From NCBI GenBank assembly GCA_013416435.1, contig JACCEN010000010.1, positions 1-64,000 of the forward strand: 64,000 nucleotides of DNA, given 5' to 3'. Shown here piece after piece: positions 17,061 to 25,676 of the stretch. The translations under genes were made by a program, and so were the position numbers. Numbering within the stretch: position 1 is the stretch's first letter; each line of letters begins with the position of its first letter. Below the pieces are notes generated by a model. It had not been told where the DNA came from. It saw only the letters and a program-made list of their open reading frames with translations, and did not search any database. The stretch is from Alcaligenaceae bacterium (GTDB lineage Bacteria; Pseudomonadota; Gammaproteobacteria; Burkholderiales; Burkholderiaceae_B).

Positions 17061-17139
17061 AGGAGCCGGCGACAAGGCATTCTGCGCGGGCGCGGATATC
17101 GTTGAGCTGAAGGAAAGAACGCCCGCAGAGCACCGCTAA
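17040..17139 (+). pseudogene. Enoyl-CoA hydratase fragment on the opposite strand
   Basis: Plus-strand codons ending in TAA at 17137-17139 read [20 protein letters not shown], followed by KERTPAEHR. This is the classical N-terminal oxyanion loop of enoyl-CoA hydratase ([12 protein letters not shown]). The fragment meets the minus-strand hydratase head-to-head; about 15 nt near 17043-17060 fit both. Only about 30 residues survive. Confidence 0.65.
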
Positions 17140-17317
17140 TTTTAAAAAATTGTACAGTTTTGCCTGCTCTTAGCAGCTTCGGACGGCCAGCGCTTCTCGG
17201 TGCTTTGGCCCACATGCCGGGTCATCAGTCGACGTAACGCGCTCGGCCGGGAACGCCAATTGCTTCTCCGCCTCTGCCTGGAAAATGCCGGGCCAACCGA
17301 CTTATTGGGGAGCGATC

Positions 17318-17686
17318 ATGGCTGAAACACCGAACGATTCTTTTGAAACCGAGGGCACCACGCGGGCGGACAGGGGTTCTTCCTACAGCGAGCGCAGTCG
17401 GCGGGGAAGGAGTGACGCGGCTGTCTGGCTGAATGAGCTGGATGCGATTCTGGACGATGAGAGCCAGACGGATATCGCTGCACTGAGGCAGCGGCTGCGG
17501 GAACAACTCACCGTGGCCCGAGGCGCGCTTGGCGACGCGGTCGATACTGCGGCCGATGCGGCGAGCGGTTACATGCGCCGTGCGGTGGATTGCGCGGACG
17601 TCTACGTAGAGACGCGGCCGTGGCACGCCATTACATGCGCCGCTGGCGTGGGATTCTTGCTGGGGATGCTCTGCCACCGCAAGTAG
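17318..17686 (+). CDS. DUF883 (ElaB/YqjD-type) membrane-anchored protein
   Basis: A 122-residue protein with an acidic N-terminus, a central helical region (LNELDAILDDESQTDIAALR, DAVDTAADAASGYMRRAVD) and one C-terminal hydrophobic segment (PWHAITCAAGVGFLLGMLCH) ending in a basic tail. This is the layout of ElaB/YqjD proteins, which are tail-anchored in the inner membrane and linked in E. coli to stationary-phase ribosome binding. GGGGAG precedes the ATG at 17318. It lies 75 nt upstream of catalase HPII, which fits a shared stress-response role. Confidence 0.75.
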   Translation: MAETPNDSFETEGTTRADRGSSYSERSRRGRSDAAVWLNELDAILDDESQTDIAALRQRLREQLTVARGALGDAVDTAADAASGYMRRAVDCADVYVETRPWHAITCAAGVGFLLGMLCHRK

Positions 17687-17761
17687 ATTTCGGCATGAAT
17701 ATTGCTGTGACGGGAAGCGGCCGAATCCGGCCGGACACCCTGTAAGCAATGGAGTCCTCTC

Positions 17762-20143
17762 ATGGCTACCCGTCCCCCTAAGAATCCACGCCAGGGCCCC
17801 GTGCCCACCGCTTTTATCAACACCGACAGTGGGCCCGCGTCTGGGCCCACTGGTAATTCCGAACCCGAGCAGTTCGCCGGAGGCAGAAATGCAACCGCCG
17901 CCGCTCGGCCTTACAATCGGACCAAAGAGACCGAATACGGCCTGGAGCATGCGCGCCACCCTGTTGCCGGGGAAAGCGTCGAGCCTCCGTCTTCCCTGGT
18001 CACTGCCAGCACCCTTTCCGAAAGCAACGCATCCGCCAAGACCGAAGGACCCGCGGTCGAGGGGCTCAATGCCGCAAGTGGAGAGCTGTCGCGCGTGCGG
18101 GCGGACAGCAGCGGGCAGATGTTGACCACCAACCAGGGCGCCAGGGTACCCAACAACCAGGATTCGCTCAAAGCCGGCCTGCGCGGCCCTGCACTGCTGA
18201 AGGACTTCATCCTTCGCGAAAAGCTTACGCATTTCGACCATGAACGCATCCCGGAGCGAGTCGTGCATGCGCGAGGTTCGGGCGCGCATGGCTACTTTGA
18301 ATGCTACAAGGCCTTGACCGATCTGACTGCCGCCGCGCCCTTCCAGGAAACCGGCAAGATCACCCCCGTCTTCGTACGGTTCTCCACCGTGGCCGGCGAG
18401 CGCGGGTCCAAGGACACCGCTCGGGACGTAAGAGGCTTTGCGGTGAAGTTCTATACCGACGAGGGCATCTGGGACCTGGTCGGCAACAACATGCCGGTCT
18501 TCTTCATTCAGGACGCGATGAAGTTCCCCGATCTCGTGCATGCGGTCAAGCCCGAGCCCCACCATGCCATGCCTCAAGCCGCGTCCGCGCACGATACCTT
18601 CTGGGATTTCGTTTCTTTGATGCCGGAATCAACACATATGCTGATGTGGCAGATGTCCGACCGGGCGATTCCGCGAAGCTACCGCATGATGCAGGGCTTC
18701 GGCGTGCACACTTTCCGCTTTGTAAACAATGCCGGCTCGTCGGTATTGGTCAAGTTTCACTGGAGCCCCATGCTGGGCACCCATTCGCTGGTCTGGGACG
18801 AAGCGGTGAAGATATCCGGCGCGGATCCCGATTTCCACCGCAGGGATCTGTGGGAGGCCATCAACTCGGGCAATTATCCCGAGTGGGAGCTGGGCGTGCA
18901 GATCTTCACCGAGGAGCAGGCCGACGCCTTCAGCTTCGATGTGCTGGACTCGACCAAGATCGTGCCGGAGGAGCTTGTGCCTATCACTCCCATCGGGCGC
19001 ATGGTCCTGAATCGCAATCCTGACAACTTCTTCGCCGAGACGGAGCAGGTCGCATTCTGTACGGCCCATGTCGTGCCCGGCATCGATTTCACCAACGATC
19101 CCTTGCTGGCCGGACGCATCCATTCCTACATCGATACGCAGATCACGCGCCTTGGCGGGCCGAATTTCCACGAACTGCCCATCAACACGCCGCTCGCTCC
19201 CGTCCATAACAATCAGCGCGACGGCATGCATCGGCAAGCCATTCATCGCGGCGGCGTATCTTACGAACCCAACTCGCTCGCAGGCGGCTGCCCATTCCAG
19301 GTCGGCATGCAGGGCTTCGTGCCCTTCCCCGAGCCGGTGAAGGGGGACGAACTCCGTGGCAAGCCGGAAAAGTTCGGCGAACACTACAATCAGGCGACGC
19401 TCTTTTTCAATAGTCAGACAGAGCCCGAGCAGCGGCACATCATCTCGGCTTTCGCATTCGAACTGAGCAAGGTGACCGTGCCTGCCGTTCGGGAACGCAT
19501 CGTTTCCATGCTGCGCAATGTTTCCGAGGTGCTCGCCAGTGGCGTAGCCGGCGGCCTGGGCATGGCGTTGCCCGAGGCCATGCCTTTGGCCATCGCAAAT
19601 CCGCCGAAGCCCGAAGTGCAGACGTCTCCCGCCCTGTCCTTGATGGCGCGGCCGGGAGACGGCGGCATCGCCACGCGCAAGATCGCCGTGCTCGTCACCG
19701 ACAATATCGCCGGCGCCACGACCCTGGCGGTGGCCGACGCGCTCATCGCCGCGGGCGCCGTGGTGCGCCTCGTGGGCAGCCGGATCGGCCCATGCGCGGC
19801 CGATGACGGCCTGGTGCTGGATGCCGATGCAACACTGGAAAACAGTCCCTCGCCTCTTTTCGACGGCATGGTGATACCAGATGGCGCCGTGGGTATGGAG
19901 ACATTGGCGGCGGATGGCCGGGCGCTGGAGTTCGTACGCGATCAGTTCCGGCACAGCAAGGCCATGCTGGCGCTGGGGGCCGGATCCCTGCTGCTGGATG
20001 CCGCCGGGATCCCGCATAATGCGCGCAACGTCGAAGGCCTGATTGTGTCCGACATGGTCGATGCGTCCTCGGCCGACAGCTTCATCCAGGCGCTGGGCAA
20101 GCATCGCCATTTCGGCAGGGAAACGGATCCGCCCGCCGCCTGA
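17762..20143 (+). CDS. katE: Catalase HPII (large-subunit monofunctional catalase)
   Basis: A 793-residue clade-2 catalase that splits hydrogen peroxide into water and oxygen. The haem-pocket residues are visible: catalytic His169 in [13 protein letters not shown], Asn242 in [11 protein letters not shown], and the proximal Tyr456 in [12 protein letters not shown]-terminal flavodoxin/DJ-1-like domain of about 150 residues (from [20 protein letters not shown]) is present, as in E. coli HPII (753 residues). The long N-terminal extension of about 130 residues is low in complexity. Expression in stationary phase is expected from the family; no promoter was identified. Confidence 0.95.
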   Translation: MATRPPKNPRQGPVPTAFINTDSGPASGPTGNSEPEQFAGGRNATAAARPYNRTKETEYGLEHARHPVAGESVEPPSSLVTASTLSESNASAKTEGPAVEGLNAASGELSRVRADSSGQMLTTNQGARVPNNQDSLKAGLRGPALLKDFILREKLTHFDHERIPERVVHARGSGAHGYFECYKALTDLTAAAPFQETGKITPVFVRFSTVAGERGSKDTARDVRGFAVKFYTDEGIWDLVGNNMPVFFIQDAMKFPDLVHAVKPEPHHAMPQAASAHDTFWDFVSLMPESTHMLMWQMSDRAIPRSYRMMQGFGVHTFRFVNNAGSSVLVKFHWSPMLGTHSLVWDEAVKISGADPDFHRRDLWEAINSGNYPEWELGVQIFTEEQADAFSFDVLDSTKIVPEELVPITPIGRMVLNRNPDNFFAETEQVAFCTAHVVPGIDFTNDPLLAGRIHSYIDTQITRLGGPNFHELPINTPLAPVHNNQRDGMHRQAIHRGGVSYEPNSLAGGCPFQVGMQGFVPFPEPVKGDELRGKPEKFGEHYNQATLFFNSQTEPEQRHIISAFAFELSKVTVPAVRERIVSMLRNVSEVLASGVAGGLGMALPEAMPLAIANPPKPEVQTSPALSLMARPGDGGIATRKIAVLVTDNIAGATTLAVADALIAAGAVVRLVGSRIGPCAADDGLVLDADATLENSPSPLFDGMVIPDGAVGMETLAADGRALEFVRDQFRHSKAMLALGAGSLLLDAAGIPHNARNVEGLIVSDMVDASSADSFIQALGKHRHFGRETDPPAA

Positions 20144-20151
20144 TCCCCTCC

Positions 20152-20212
20152 CCCTCGGATGCGCGCAAGGCGGGCGCGCTACACTCGGGCTTATTTACGC
20201 GGCATCCGAGGG
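20152..20212 (+). promoter_or_regulatory. Long-range 11-bp inverted repeat covering the LOG-gene ribosome site
   Basis: CCCTCGGATGC (20152-20162) and GCATCCGAGGG (20202-20212) are perfect complements separated by 39 nt. The right arm holds GAGGG, the apparent Shine-Dalgarno sequence six bases before the LOG ATG. If transcription reads through from katE, the hairpin would hide the ribosome site. The loop also contains GCGCGC at both ends of an inner stem. Confidence 0.5.
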
Positions 20213-20217
20213 CAACG

Positions 20218-21096
20218 ATGAAGAACGAAGAGCGCCAATCTTTGATAGACAAGATCCGGCAGGCAAGCGCATACCTGCCGGCTACCGAAGATCTCGATTG
20301 GCTCAACAGCGATGAAACGCGCGCCTTGCGTCTCCAGTTGGAGTATCTGAAGGTCGAGCACGCCTTGCTCAAGCACAAGATCACTCGCACGGTGGTCGTT
20401 TATGGCAGTGCCCGCATCATGTCGCCCGAAACGGCCCAGGCGTATCTCGCTCAGGCGCAGGATCTGGTGGACGCCAACCCACGCGACACGGAGACGGCCG
20501 GCATGATGGCCGACGCACAGCGCCAGGTCCGCTATTCGCACTACTACAACGAATCCAGGCGGTTCACCCACCTGATGTCGGAGCTTTTCCAGAACAATGC
20601 GTGCTTCGAATGCGCGGTGGTCACGGGGGGCGGACCAGGCATCATGGAAGCAGCCAATCGCGGCGCCTTCGAGGTCGGGTCCCGGTCCATCGGCCTGAAC
20701 ATCACCCTGCCGCATGAACAAGAGCCGAATCCCTACATCACGCCCGAACTCGCTTTTCATTTCCGGTATTTTGCTCTGCGCAAGATGCATTTCCTTTTGC
20801 GTGCGCGCGCCCTGGTCGTTTTTCCTGGGGGCTATGGCACGCTGGACGAGTTGTTCGAAGTGCTGACCCTGGTCCAGACACGGAAAATGGCGCCCATACC
20901 GATTCTGCTCTTCGGCAAGCAGTTCTGGGACCAGGCCTTGAATCTGGATTTTCTGGCGGATCAAGGCATGATCGGTCATGAAGACGTCGCCCTGGTCACG
21001 CATGTCGAGCAAGCGGAAGAGGCGGTGGAAATACTGGCGCAACACTTCAATGTGCAGACGGGGCCGCTGGAGGCCTGCTCCGTGGGAGCGGGCTGA
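20218..21096 (+). CDS. LOG-family protein (TIGR00730-like nucleotide phosphoribohydrolase)
   Basis: A 292-residue protein whose C-terminal two thirds form the LOG/lysine-decarboxylase-like Rossmann fold: VVYGSARIMSPETA, TGGGPGIMEAANRGAF and the defining FPGGYGTLDELFE. Family members release the base from nucleoside 5'-monophosphates (cytokinin activation in plants; YgdH/PpnN in E. coli cleaves purine and pyrimidine nucleotides). An additional N-terminal helical part of about 60 residues is present. The gene follows katE on the same strand, and its ribosome site may be sequestered in a hairpin. Confidence 0.85.
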   Translation: MKNEERQSLIDKIRQASAYLPATEDLDWLNSDETRALRLQLEYLKVEHALLKHKITRTVVVYGSARIMSPETAQAYLAQAQDLVDANPRDTETAGMMADAQRQVRYSHYYNESRRFTHLMSELFQNNACFECAVVTGGGPGIMEAANRGAFEVGSRSIGLNITLPHEQEPNPYITPELAFHFRYFALRKMHFLLRARALVVFPGGYGTLDELFEVLTLVQTRKMAPIPILLFGKQFWDQALNLDFLADQGMIGHEDVALVTHVEQAEEAVEILAQHFNVQTGPLEACSVGAG

Positions 21097-21106
21097 TGAA
21101 GTCTGA

Positions 21107-21205
21107 GGGGTCAGACCCTGGAAACATGCCGCCCGGGGGTCAGACCCTATAGGGTCTGACCCCAGAAACATGCAGGGGGTCAGACCCCGAATGGGGTCTG
21201 ACCCC
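21107..21205. repeat. Palindrome array: one half copy and two full copies
   Basis: Half copy at 21107-21119, a 28-bp copy at 21136-21163 (one base pair shorter in each arm, core TATA) and a full copy at 21176-21205 (core GAAT). GAAACATGC occurs in both spacers. The array fills most of the gap between the LOG gene and the azurin promoter. No gene was seen in 21097-21424. Confidence 0.92.
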
Positions 21206-21308
21206 AGGCCTTTCGCCGGTAAGCGCCCGAGACGAATTGAAAGGTCTCGTTTCTCAATGCGTTTTTAAGCAAGACCTTGCTGCGAGTGTGGACTAAAAAC
21301 TGTTATGG

Positions 21309-21322
21309 TTGATACGTATCAA
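21309..21322 (+). promoter_or_regulatory. FNR/ANR box upstream of azurin
   Basis: TTGATACGTATCAA is a perfect match to the FNR/ANR consensus TTGAT-N4-ATCAA and is itself fully palindromic. About 30 nt downstream, TTTTAAT could form a -10 element, putting the box near -41, the class II activator position. Confidence 0.75.
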
Positions 21323-21424
21323 GACTGCCCTTGATGTAATGCGTTTTAATTTCCATGTTGGGCAATGCAAGCATTACGTCATCATTGCCCCCCGCTTTTC
21401 CCCTTTTTCCTTTTGGAGATTTCT

Positions 21425-21874
21425 ATGCTAGCTAAAATCACTTTCGCCGCCCTGCTTTCAGCCATGAGCCTGCCTGCATTGGCCGCGCAGTGTGACGTCA
21501 CCGTCGATAGCAATGACGCCATGCAGTTCAGCACGAAGGAAATCGTCGTTGACAAGTCATGCAAGGAATTCACCGTCAATCTCAAGCACACCGGCCAACT
21601 GCCCAAGGCGGCAATGGGCCACAATATCGTGATCACCAAGGAAGCAGACAAGCAAGGCGTCGCCACTGACGGCATGACCGCCGGCCTTGACAAAGACTAC
21701 GTCAAGGAAGGCGATGATCGCGTCATTGCTCATACCAAGGTCATCGGCGGCGGCGAGTCCACGTCCGTCACCTTCGACGCCAGCAAGCTTTCGGCTAGCG
21801 ACAATTACGTATTCTTTTGCTCCTTCCCGGGTCACTGGGCCATCATGACCGGCACCGTGAAGCTGAGCGGCTAA
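21425..21874 (+). CDS. azu: Azurin, periplasmic blue-copper electron carrier
   Basis: A 149-residue precursor with a Sec signal peptide of 20 residues; the mature protein starts [15 protein letters not shown]. The type-1 copper ligands are all present at canonical mature positions: His46 (MGHN), Cys112 and His117 (FCSFPGHW) and Met121. The disulphide Cys3-Cys26 is also possible ([11 protein letters not shown]). Azurin passes electrons in the periplasm, often between cytochromes and nitrite reductase or peroxidase. GGAG precedes the ATG by 7 nt. A perfect FNR-type box about 100 nt upstream implies induction at low oxygen. A strong terminator follows. Confidence 0.96.
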   Translation: MLAKITFAALLSAMSLPALAAQCDVTVDSNDAMQFSTKEIVVDKSCKEFTVNLKHTGQLPKAAMGHNIVITKEADKQGVATDGMTAGLDKDYVKEGDDRVIAHTKVIGGGESTSVTFDASKLSASDNYVFFCSFPGHWAIMTGTVKLSG

Positions 21875-21896
21875 ACCGTTTCCATCTTATCGGCGA

Positions 21897-21935
21897 AAGC
21901 CGGACCGGCTGTTCCAGGCCGGCCCGGCTTCTTTT
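21897..21935 (+). terminator. Rho-independent terminator after azurin
   Basis: A GC-rich stem with AAGCCGG-A-CCGGC on the left and GCCGG-C-CCGGCTT on the right, followed by CTTTT. It starts 22 nt after the azurin stop codon. Confidence 0.7.
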
Positions 21936-22105
21936 CGTCCGCGTGCGGACCCGCCGTCCAACGGCGATCCACACGCTTCCCTTCTCCCGTTCTTCCCTCC
22001 CGCCTTTTTTGAGCGGCAGCCCGTATAATCGCGCCTGTCCCGCACGCGGGATCAATGCGCGGCAAGCGCCATCTGTTTCTCCCCCCGCCTTCCACTCCTT
22101 CGGAC

Positions 22106-23386
22106 ATGAGTATTGCAGCGCTGATTTTTGTCTTGACCCTGGTGCTCGTCATCTGGCAGCCGCGCGGATTGGGAATCGGCTGGAGCGCCTGCCTGGGCGC
22201 GGCGCTTTGTCTTCTATCCGGCGTAGTCGCGCCCAGCGACATCCCCGTAGTCTGGCAAATCGTCTGGAACGCCACCGCCGCCTTCATCGCCATCATCGTC
22301 ATCAGCCTGCTTCTCGACGAGGCGGGATTCTTCGAATGGGCCGCTTTGCACGTCGCCCGCTGGGGCCGAGGCAGCGGGCGTCTGCTCTTTGTCTTGATCA
22401 TACTGTTGGGCGCCGCGGTTTCGGCGCTGTTCGCCAACGACGGCGCGGCGCTCATCCTGACGCCCATCGTCATGGCCATGCTGTCGGCGCTTGGATTCAG
22501 CCCCGCCGCAACCCTGGCGTTCGTCATGGCCGCAGGTTTCATTTCGGACACCGCCAGCCTGCCGCTGGTCGTCTCCAATCTGGTCAATATCGTGTCGGCG
22601 GATTTTTTCGGGGTGAGCTTTGCCCGCTATGCCTCGGTCATGGCGCCCGTCAACCTCGTTTCCATCGGTGCGACGCTCGCCGTACTGCTCATCTATTTCG
22701 ACCGTTTCATTCCTCGCACTTATGAAGGCCGGTTGGCGGAACCTCGCAGCGTGATCCGCGACCTTCCTACCTTCCGCGCCGGCTGGCTGGTGCTGGCGGG
22801 ACTGCTGGCGGGTTTTTTCGGACTGAGCCACACCGGCATCCCCGTAAGCGCCATCGCGGCCCTGGGCGCGATCATTCTGCTGCTGGTGGCCGGACGCGGG
22901 CATCGCATCAGCACGCGCAAGGTCATGCGGGAAGCGCCTTGGCATATCGTCGTTTTTTCCCTGGGCATGTATCTCGTCGTCTACGGACTGCGAAATGCCG
23001 GACTCACTGCCTGGGTGACCGCGCTGCTCGACTACTTCGCGACCCATGGAATATGGAGCGCGGCGCTGGGCACAGGCGTGCTAGCCGCAGTGCTGTCGTC
23101 AGTCATGAACAACCTGCCCACCGTATTGATCGGCGCATTGTCGATCGATGCCAGCCAAGCCAGCGGTGTCGTAAAGGAAGCCATGATTTATGCGAACGTG
23201 ATAGGCAGCGACCTGGGACCCAAGATCACCCCTATCGGCAGCCTGGCGACACTGCTCTGGCTGCATGTGCTGGCGCGCAAGGGCGTGGTCATTTCTTGGG
23301 GATACTACTTCCGGGTGGGCATTGTGCTGACCCTTCCCGTGCTATTGCTGACCCTGGCCGCCCTGGCGTTCAGATTGAGTGCGTGA
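22106..23386 (+). CDS. arsB: Arsenite efflux permease ArsB
   Basis: A 426-residue inner-membrane protein with about 12 predicted transmembrane segments, the usual size of ArsB, which exports arsenite (and antimonite) by proton exchange or with ArsA. Recognisable parts are [60 protein letters not shown] and the late [13 protein letters not shown] and [20 protein letters not shown] start at ATG 22106, matching family N-termini, not the longer frame from 22055. No arsR or arsA is adjacent; arsC lies about 3.5 kb away on the other strand, so the resistance genes are scattered. Confidence 0.92.
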   Translation: MSIAALIFVLTLVLVIWQPRGLGIGWSACLGAALCLLSGVVAPSDIPVVWQIVWNATAAFIAIIVISLLLDEAGFFEWAALHVARWGRGSGRLLFVLIILLGAAVSALFANDGAALILTPIVMAMLSALGFSPAATLAFVMAAGFISDTASLPLVVSNLVNIVSADFFGVSFARYASVMAPVNLVSIGATLAVLLIYFDRFIPRTYEGRLAEPRSVIRDLPTFRAGWLVLAGLLAGFFGLSHTGIPVSAIAALGAIILLLVAGRGHRISTRKVMREAPWHIVVFSLGMYLVVYGLRNAGLTAWVTALLDYFATHGIWSAALGTGVLAAVLSSVMNNLPTVLIGALSIDASQASGVVKEAMIYANVIGSDLGPKITPIGSLATLLWLHVLARKGVVISWGYYFRVGIVLTLPVLLLTLAALAFRLSA

Positions 23387-23401
23387 GCCGGGCCATGAGA
23401 T

Positions 23402-23535
23402 GGGGTCAGACCCCATACGGGGTCTGACCCCCAGTACGTGAATAGGGCCCTGAGACATGGGGTCGGACCCCGTACGGGGTCCGACCCCTTAACCTTTTGA
23501 GATTTGGGGTCAGACCCCGCATGGGGTCTGACCCC
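23402..23535. repeat. Three 30-bp palindromes between arsB and cueR
   Basis: Copies at 23402-23431 (core ATAC), 23459-23488 (core GTAC) and 23506-23535 (core GCAT). The middle copy has the central A and T of the arms changed to G and C together, so the stem is kept. The last copy ends on the base before the cueR stop codon. Confidence 0.96.
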
Positions 23536-23934
23536 TCAACCATTCTGATTTGCCCCGAGGTCGGCCAGTATCGGGCATTCGGGCCGGCTATCCCCATGGC
23601 AGCAACTCACAAGATGCGCGAGCTGGTCGCGTATGGACTGCAATTTGGCGATATCGCTGTCCAACTCGGCGATATGCTGCAGCGCCAGTTGCTTGACGTC
23701 GGCGCTCTGGCGTGTCGTGTCTTCCCAAAGTCCGATCAGCGTCCGGATACGCTCCAGGGAAAATCCCAATTCACGCGATCGTTTGATGAAGCGCAGCGTC
23801 TGCACGTCGTTCGCGCCGTACTTGCGATATCCGGCGTCGCTGCGCCGCGCAGGCTGTATGAGCCCTATGCTTTCGTAGTAGCGGATCATCTTGCGCGACA
23901 CGGCGGACGCTTCCGATGCTTCTCCGATGTTCAT
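23536..23934 (-). CDS. cueR: Copper(I)-responsive MerR-family activator CueR
   Basis: A 132-residue MerR protein. The helix-turn-helix is MNIGEASEASAVSRKMIRYY followed by ESIGLIQPARR; a dimerisation helix follows, and the C-terminal metal loop has CCHGDSRPEC with Cys112 and Cys120 at the E. coli CueR positions. CueR senses cytoplasmic Cu(I) and twists promoters with overlong spacers. It is divergent from copZ, whose promoter has the expected 19-bp spacer. Its 3' end directly abuts a palindrome. Confidence 0.9.
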   Translation of the reverse strand: MNIGEASEASAVSRKMIRYYESIGLIQPARRSDAGYRKYGANDVQTLRFIKRSRELGFSLERIRTLIGLWEDTTRQSADVKQLALQHIAELDSDIAKLQSIRDQLAHLVSCCHGDSRPECPILADLGANQNG

Positions 23935-23977
23935 GAGATCACTCCGGAATGAGGACGGGAACCCCTGTGCTCCCGGT

Positions 23978-24008
23978 TTGACATTACCATAGTTGTAAGG
24001 TTTATGAT
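23978..24008 (+). promoter_or_regulatory. CueR-type promoter of copZ (19-bp spacer)
   Basis: TTGACA (23978-23983) and TATGAT (24003-24008) are separated by 19 bp, the long spacer that MerR activators need. The spacer holds a dyad, ACC-A-TA-N4-TA-A-GGT, as in CueR operators. Confidence 0.8.
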
Positions 24009-24034
24009 TTTATCAATTCAGCAAGGAGCATCTT

Positions 24035-24235
24035 ATGATCGAATTCGAAGTACAGGACATGACCTGCAAGCATTGCGAAGCCACCATCACCAAAGCGATC
24101 AAGGAAGTCGCGGCGGATGCGGTCGTCGACATCGACCTGGCGACCCACACGGTCAAAGTAGGCGGCGTTGCGAACGCCGATCGCGTCGAAGCCGCCATTC
24201 GCGACGCGGGCTACAGCCCGGTGGAACGTCCTTGA
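24035..24235 (+). CDS. copZ: Copper chaperone CopZ (heavy-metal-associated domain)
   Basis: A 66-residue HMA-domain protein of beta-alpha-beta-beta-alpha-beta type. The Cu(I) ligands are in MTCKHC (Cys11, Cys14). It carries Cu(I) in the cytoplasm to CueR or to a P-type ATPase. GGAGCATCTT precedes the ATG. It is the first gene of the CueR-controlled transcript; no copA follows, so the ATPase must be elsewhere. Its last 25 bp overlap the 3' end of the convergent SAF-domain oxidoreductase gene. Confidence 0.92.
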   Translation: MIEFEVQDMTCKHCEATITKAIKEVAADAVVDIDLATHTVKVGGVANADRVEAAIRDAGYSPVERP

Positions 24236-25569
24236 CCAAACAGCGATTCCATTTCCCGCCTGATCTTGTAGGCGGGTGTGGCGGTATCCATGGCGACGTC
24301 GTCCCAGCATAGGCTCTGGCCCGCCTTCACAGGCCGTATCACCTTGACGTTGTGGGCGAGGCCCAGGGGCACGCCTCCGATTCCGGTTGATTTGCCTGCG
24401 GGCAACAGCTTGCCCCACACGGTGTAGCCGCCTTCGCCGTCGAGCATTTCGCCAGGCTTCAGATCACGCTTGGCGGTGGCCACGACGTCGGCGTGCCATG
24501 CCGCGGCAACGCCGGTGGCTTCGCCGCGCAGCGCAACCGACGCCACCGACATCCCGACTTCCAGCCCGATCAGATGCCAGCGCTTGTACAAAGTGAAATA
24601 GCGGCCGGTGGGATCGGTGTGCGCGTTGTATTCTTCGAAGCAATTCTTGATGTAGTCGGTTTCCGCCTCGACCGTCACCCATACGCCCATGCGGATGTCG
24701 TACGGGATGCGCCGTCCGTCCGGCTCCAGCGAGGATACGACCTCGACCATGCCCTTGCGTTCCAGCACCCCGCCTTCGGCCACGGGACGGGTCACATAAG
24801 GGATGTCTTCGATGCTGGCCGGCGGATACAACAGTCCATTGGAGGGCACGGCCAGGCCCGTGGCGTTGGCCACGGCGGAGCTTTCTATTGAAGGCTTGGA
24901 GCCATCCAGGAAGCTGTTGAACATCTTGGGGTTCAGGCCGCCGCGAGCCGCTTGCTCGGGCGTCAGCCCGTAATAGCCCCAAACCGTTTCGGGCGTCGAC
25001 TGCGCATAATGCGGCAGCCACTTATGCCCGCGCCCCGCCGCCACCACAGGAAAGCCGCAAGTCCGTGCCCAGTCGACGAGATCGCAGATGAGCGCGGGCT
25101 GGTCGCCGAACGCCAGGGAATACACCACGCCGGCCTCCTCGGCCTTGCGGCCGAGCAATGGGCCGCAGAACGCATCGGCTTCGACGGTGACGTTCACGAC
25201 GTGCTTTCCATGGTGAAATGCGGCAAGGCAATGCTCGACCGCGGCGATGGGGTTGCCGGTACATTCCACGATGACGTCGATCTCGCTCATGCCGACCAAG
25301 GCGCGCCAGTCGTCCCCGACCCAGGTTGTGCCCCGGCGCAGCGCATCCTGCAGGGATGACGCTTCCAGGCGTGCGCTGTCCCAGCCTACCCGGCCAAGAT
25401 TGGTCCGGGCGGCATCCGGCGAAAGGTCGGCAATACCGACCAAGTGCACGCCGGGTGTGCGCGGAATCTGCGCCAGATACATGGCGCCGAATTTCCCCGC
25501 CCCGATCAGGCCGACACGTATTGGCCGGTTGTCGGCCGCGCGCTTTTGTAGTTTTGCATAAAGGCTCAT
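24211..25569 (-). CDS. NAD(P)-binding homoserine-dehydrogenase-like oxidoreductase with SAF domain
   Basis: A 452-residue protein. The N-terminal Rossmann domain begins PIRVGLIGAGKFGAMYLAQI and contains VIVECTGNP and HVVNVTVEADAFCGP, as in homoserine-dehydrogenase-like enzymes. The C-terminal 60 residues (AKRDLKPGEMLDGEGGYTVW, VKAGQSLCWDDV) form a SAF-type fold also found in sugar-acid dehydratases and antifreeze-like proteins. I start at ATG 25569 (GGAG 8 nt upstream). Such proteins occur in carbohydrate-acid catabolism, but no precise reaction can be assigned. It lies 107 nt downstream of a DMT permease gene on the same strand. Confidence 0.75.
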   Translation of the reverse strand: MSLYAKLQKRAADNRPIRVGLIGAGKFGAMYLAQIPRTPGVHLVGIADLSPDAARTNLGRVGWDSARLEASSLQDALRRGTTWVGDDWRALVGMSEIDVIVECTGNPIAAVEHCLAAFHHGKHVVNVTVEADAFCGPLLGRKAEEAGVVYSLAFGDQPALICDLVDWARTCGFPVVAAGRGHKWLPHYAQSTPETVWGYYGLTPEQAARGGLNPKMFNSFLDGSKPSIESSAVANATGLAVPSNGLLYPPASIEDIPYVTRPVAEGGVLERKGMVEVVSSLEPDGRRIPYDIRMGVWVTVEAETDYIKNCFEEYNAHTDPTGRYFTLYKRWHLIGLEVGMSVASVALRGEATGVAAAWHADVVATAKRDLKPGEMLDGEGGYTVWGKLLPAGKSTGIGGVPLGLAHNVKVIRPVKAGQSLCWDDVAMDTATPAYKIRREMESLFGQGRSTGL

Positions 25570-25676
25570 CGAGCTGTCTCCGTCTTGTCGAGAAAGCAAC
25601 AGAATATACACCTGTGCCCGTCATGACGCGCAAGCGGCTCCAGCCGGCGCCGCCCGTGTTTAAGCGCTGACGGGCC

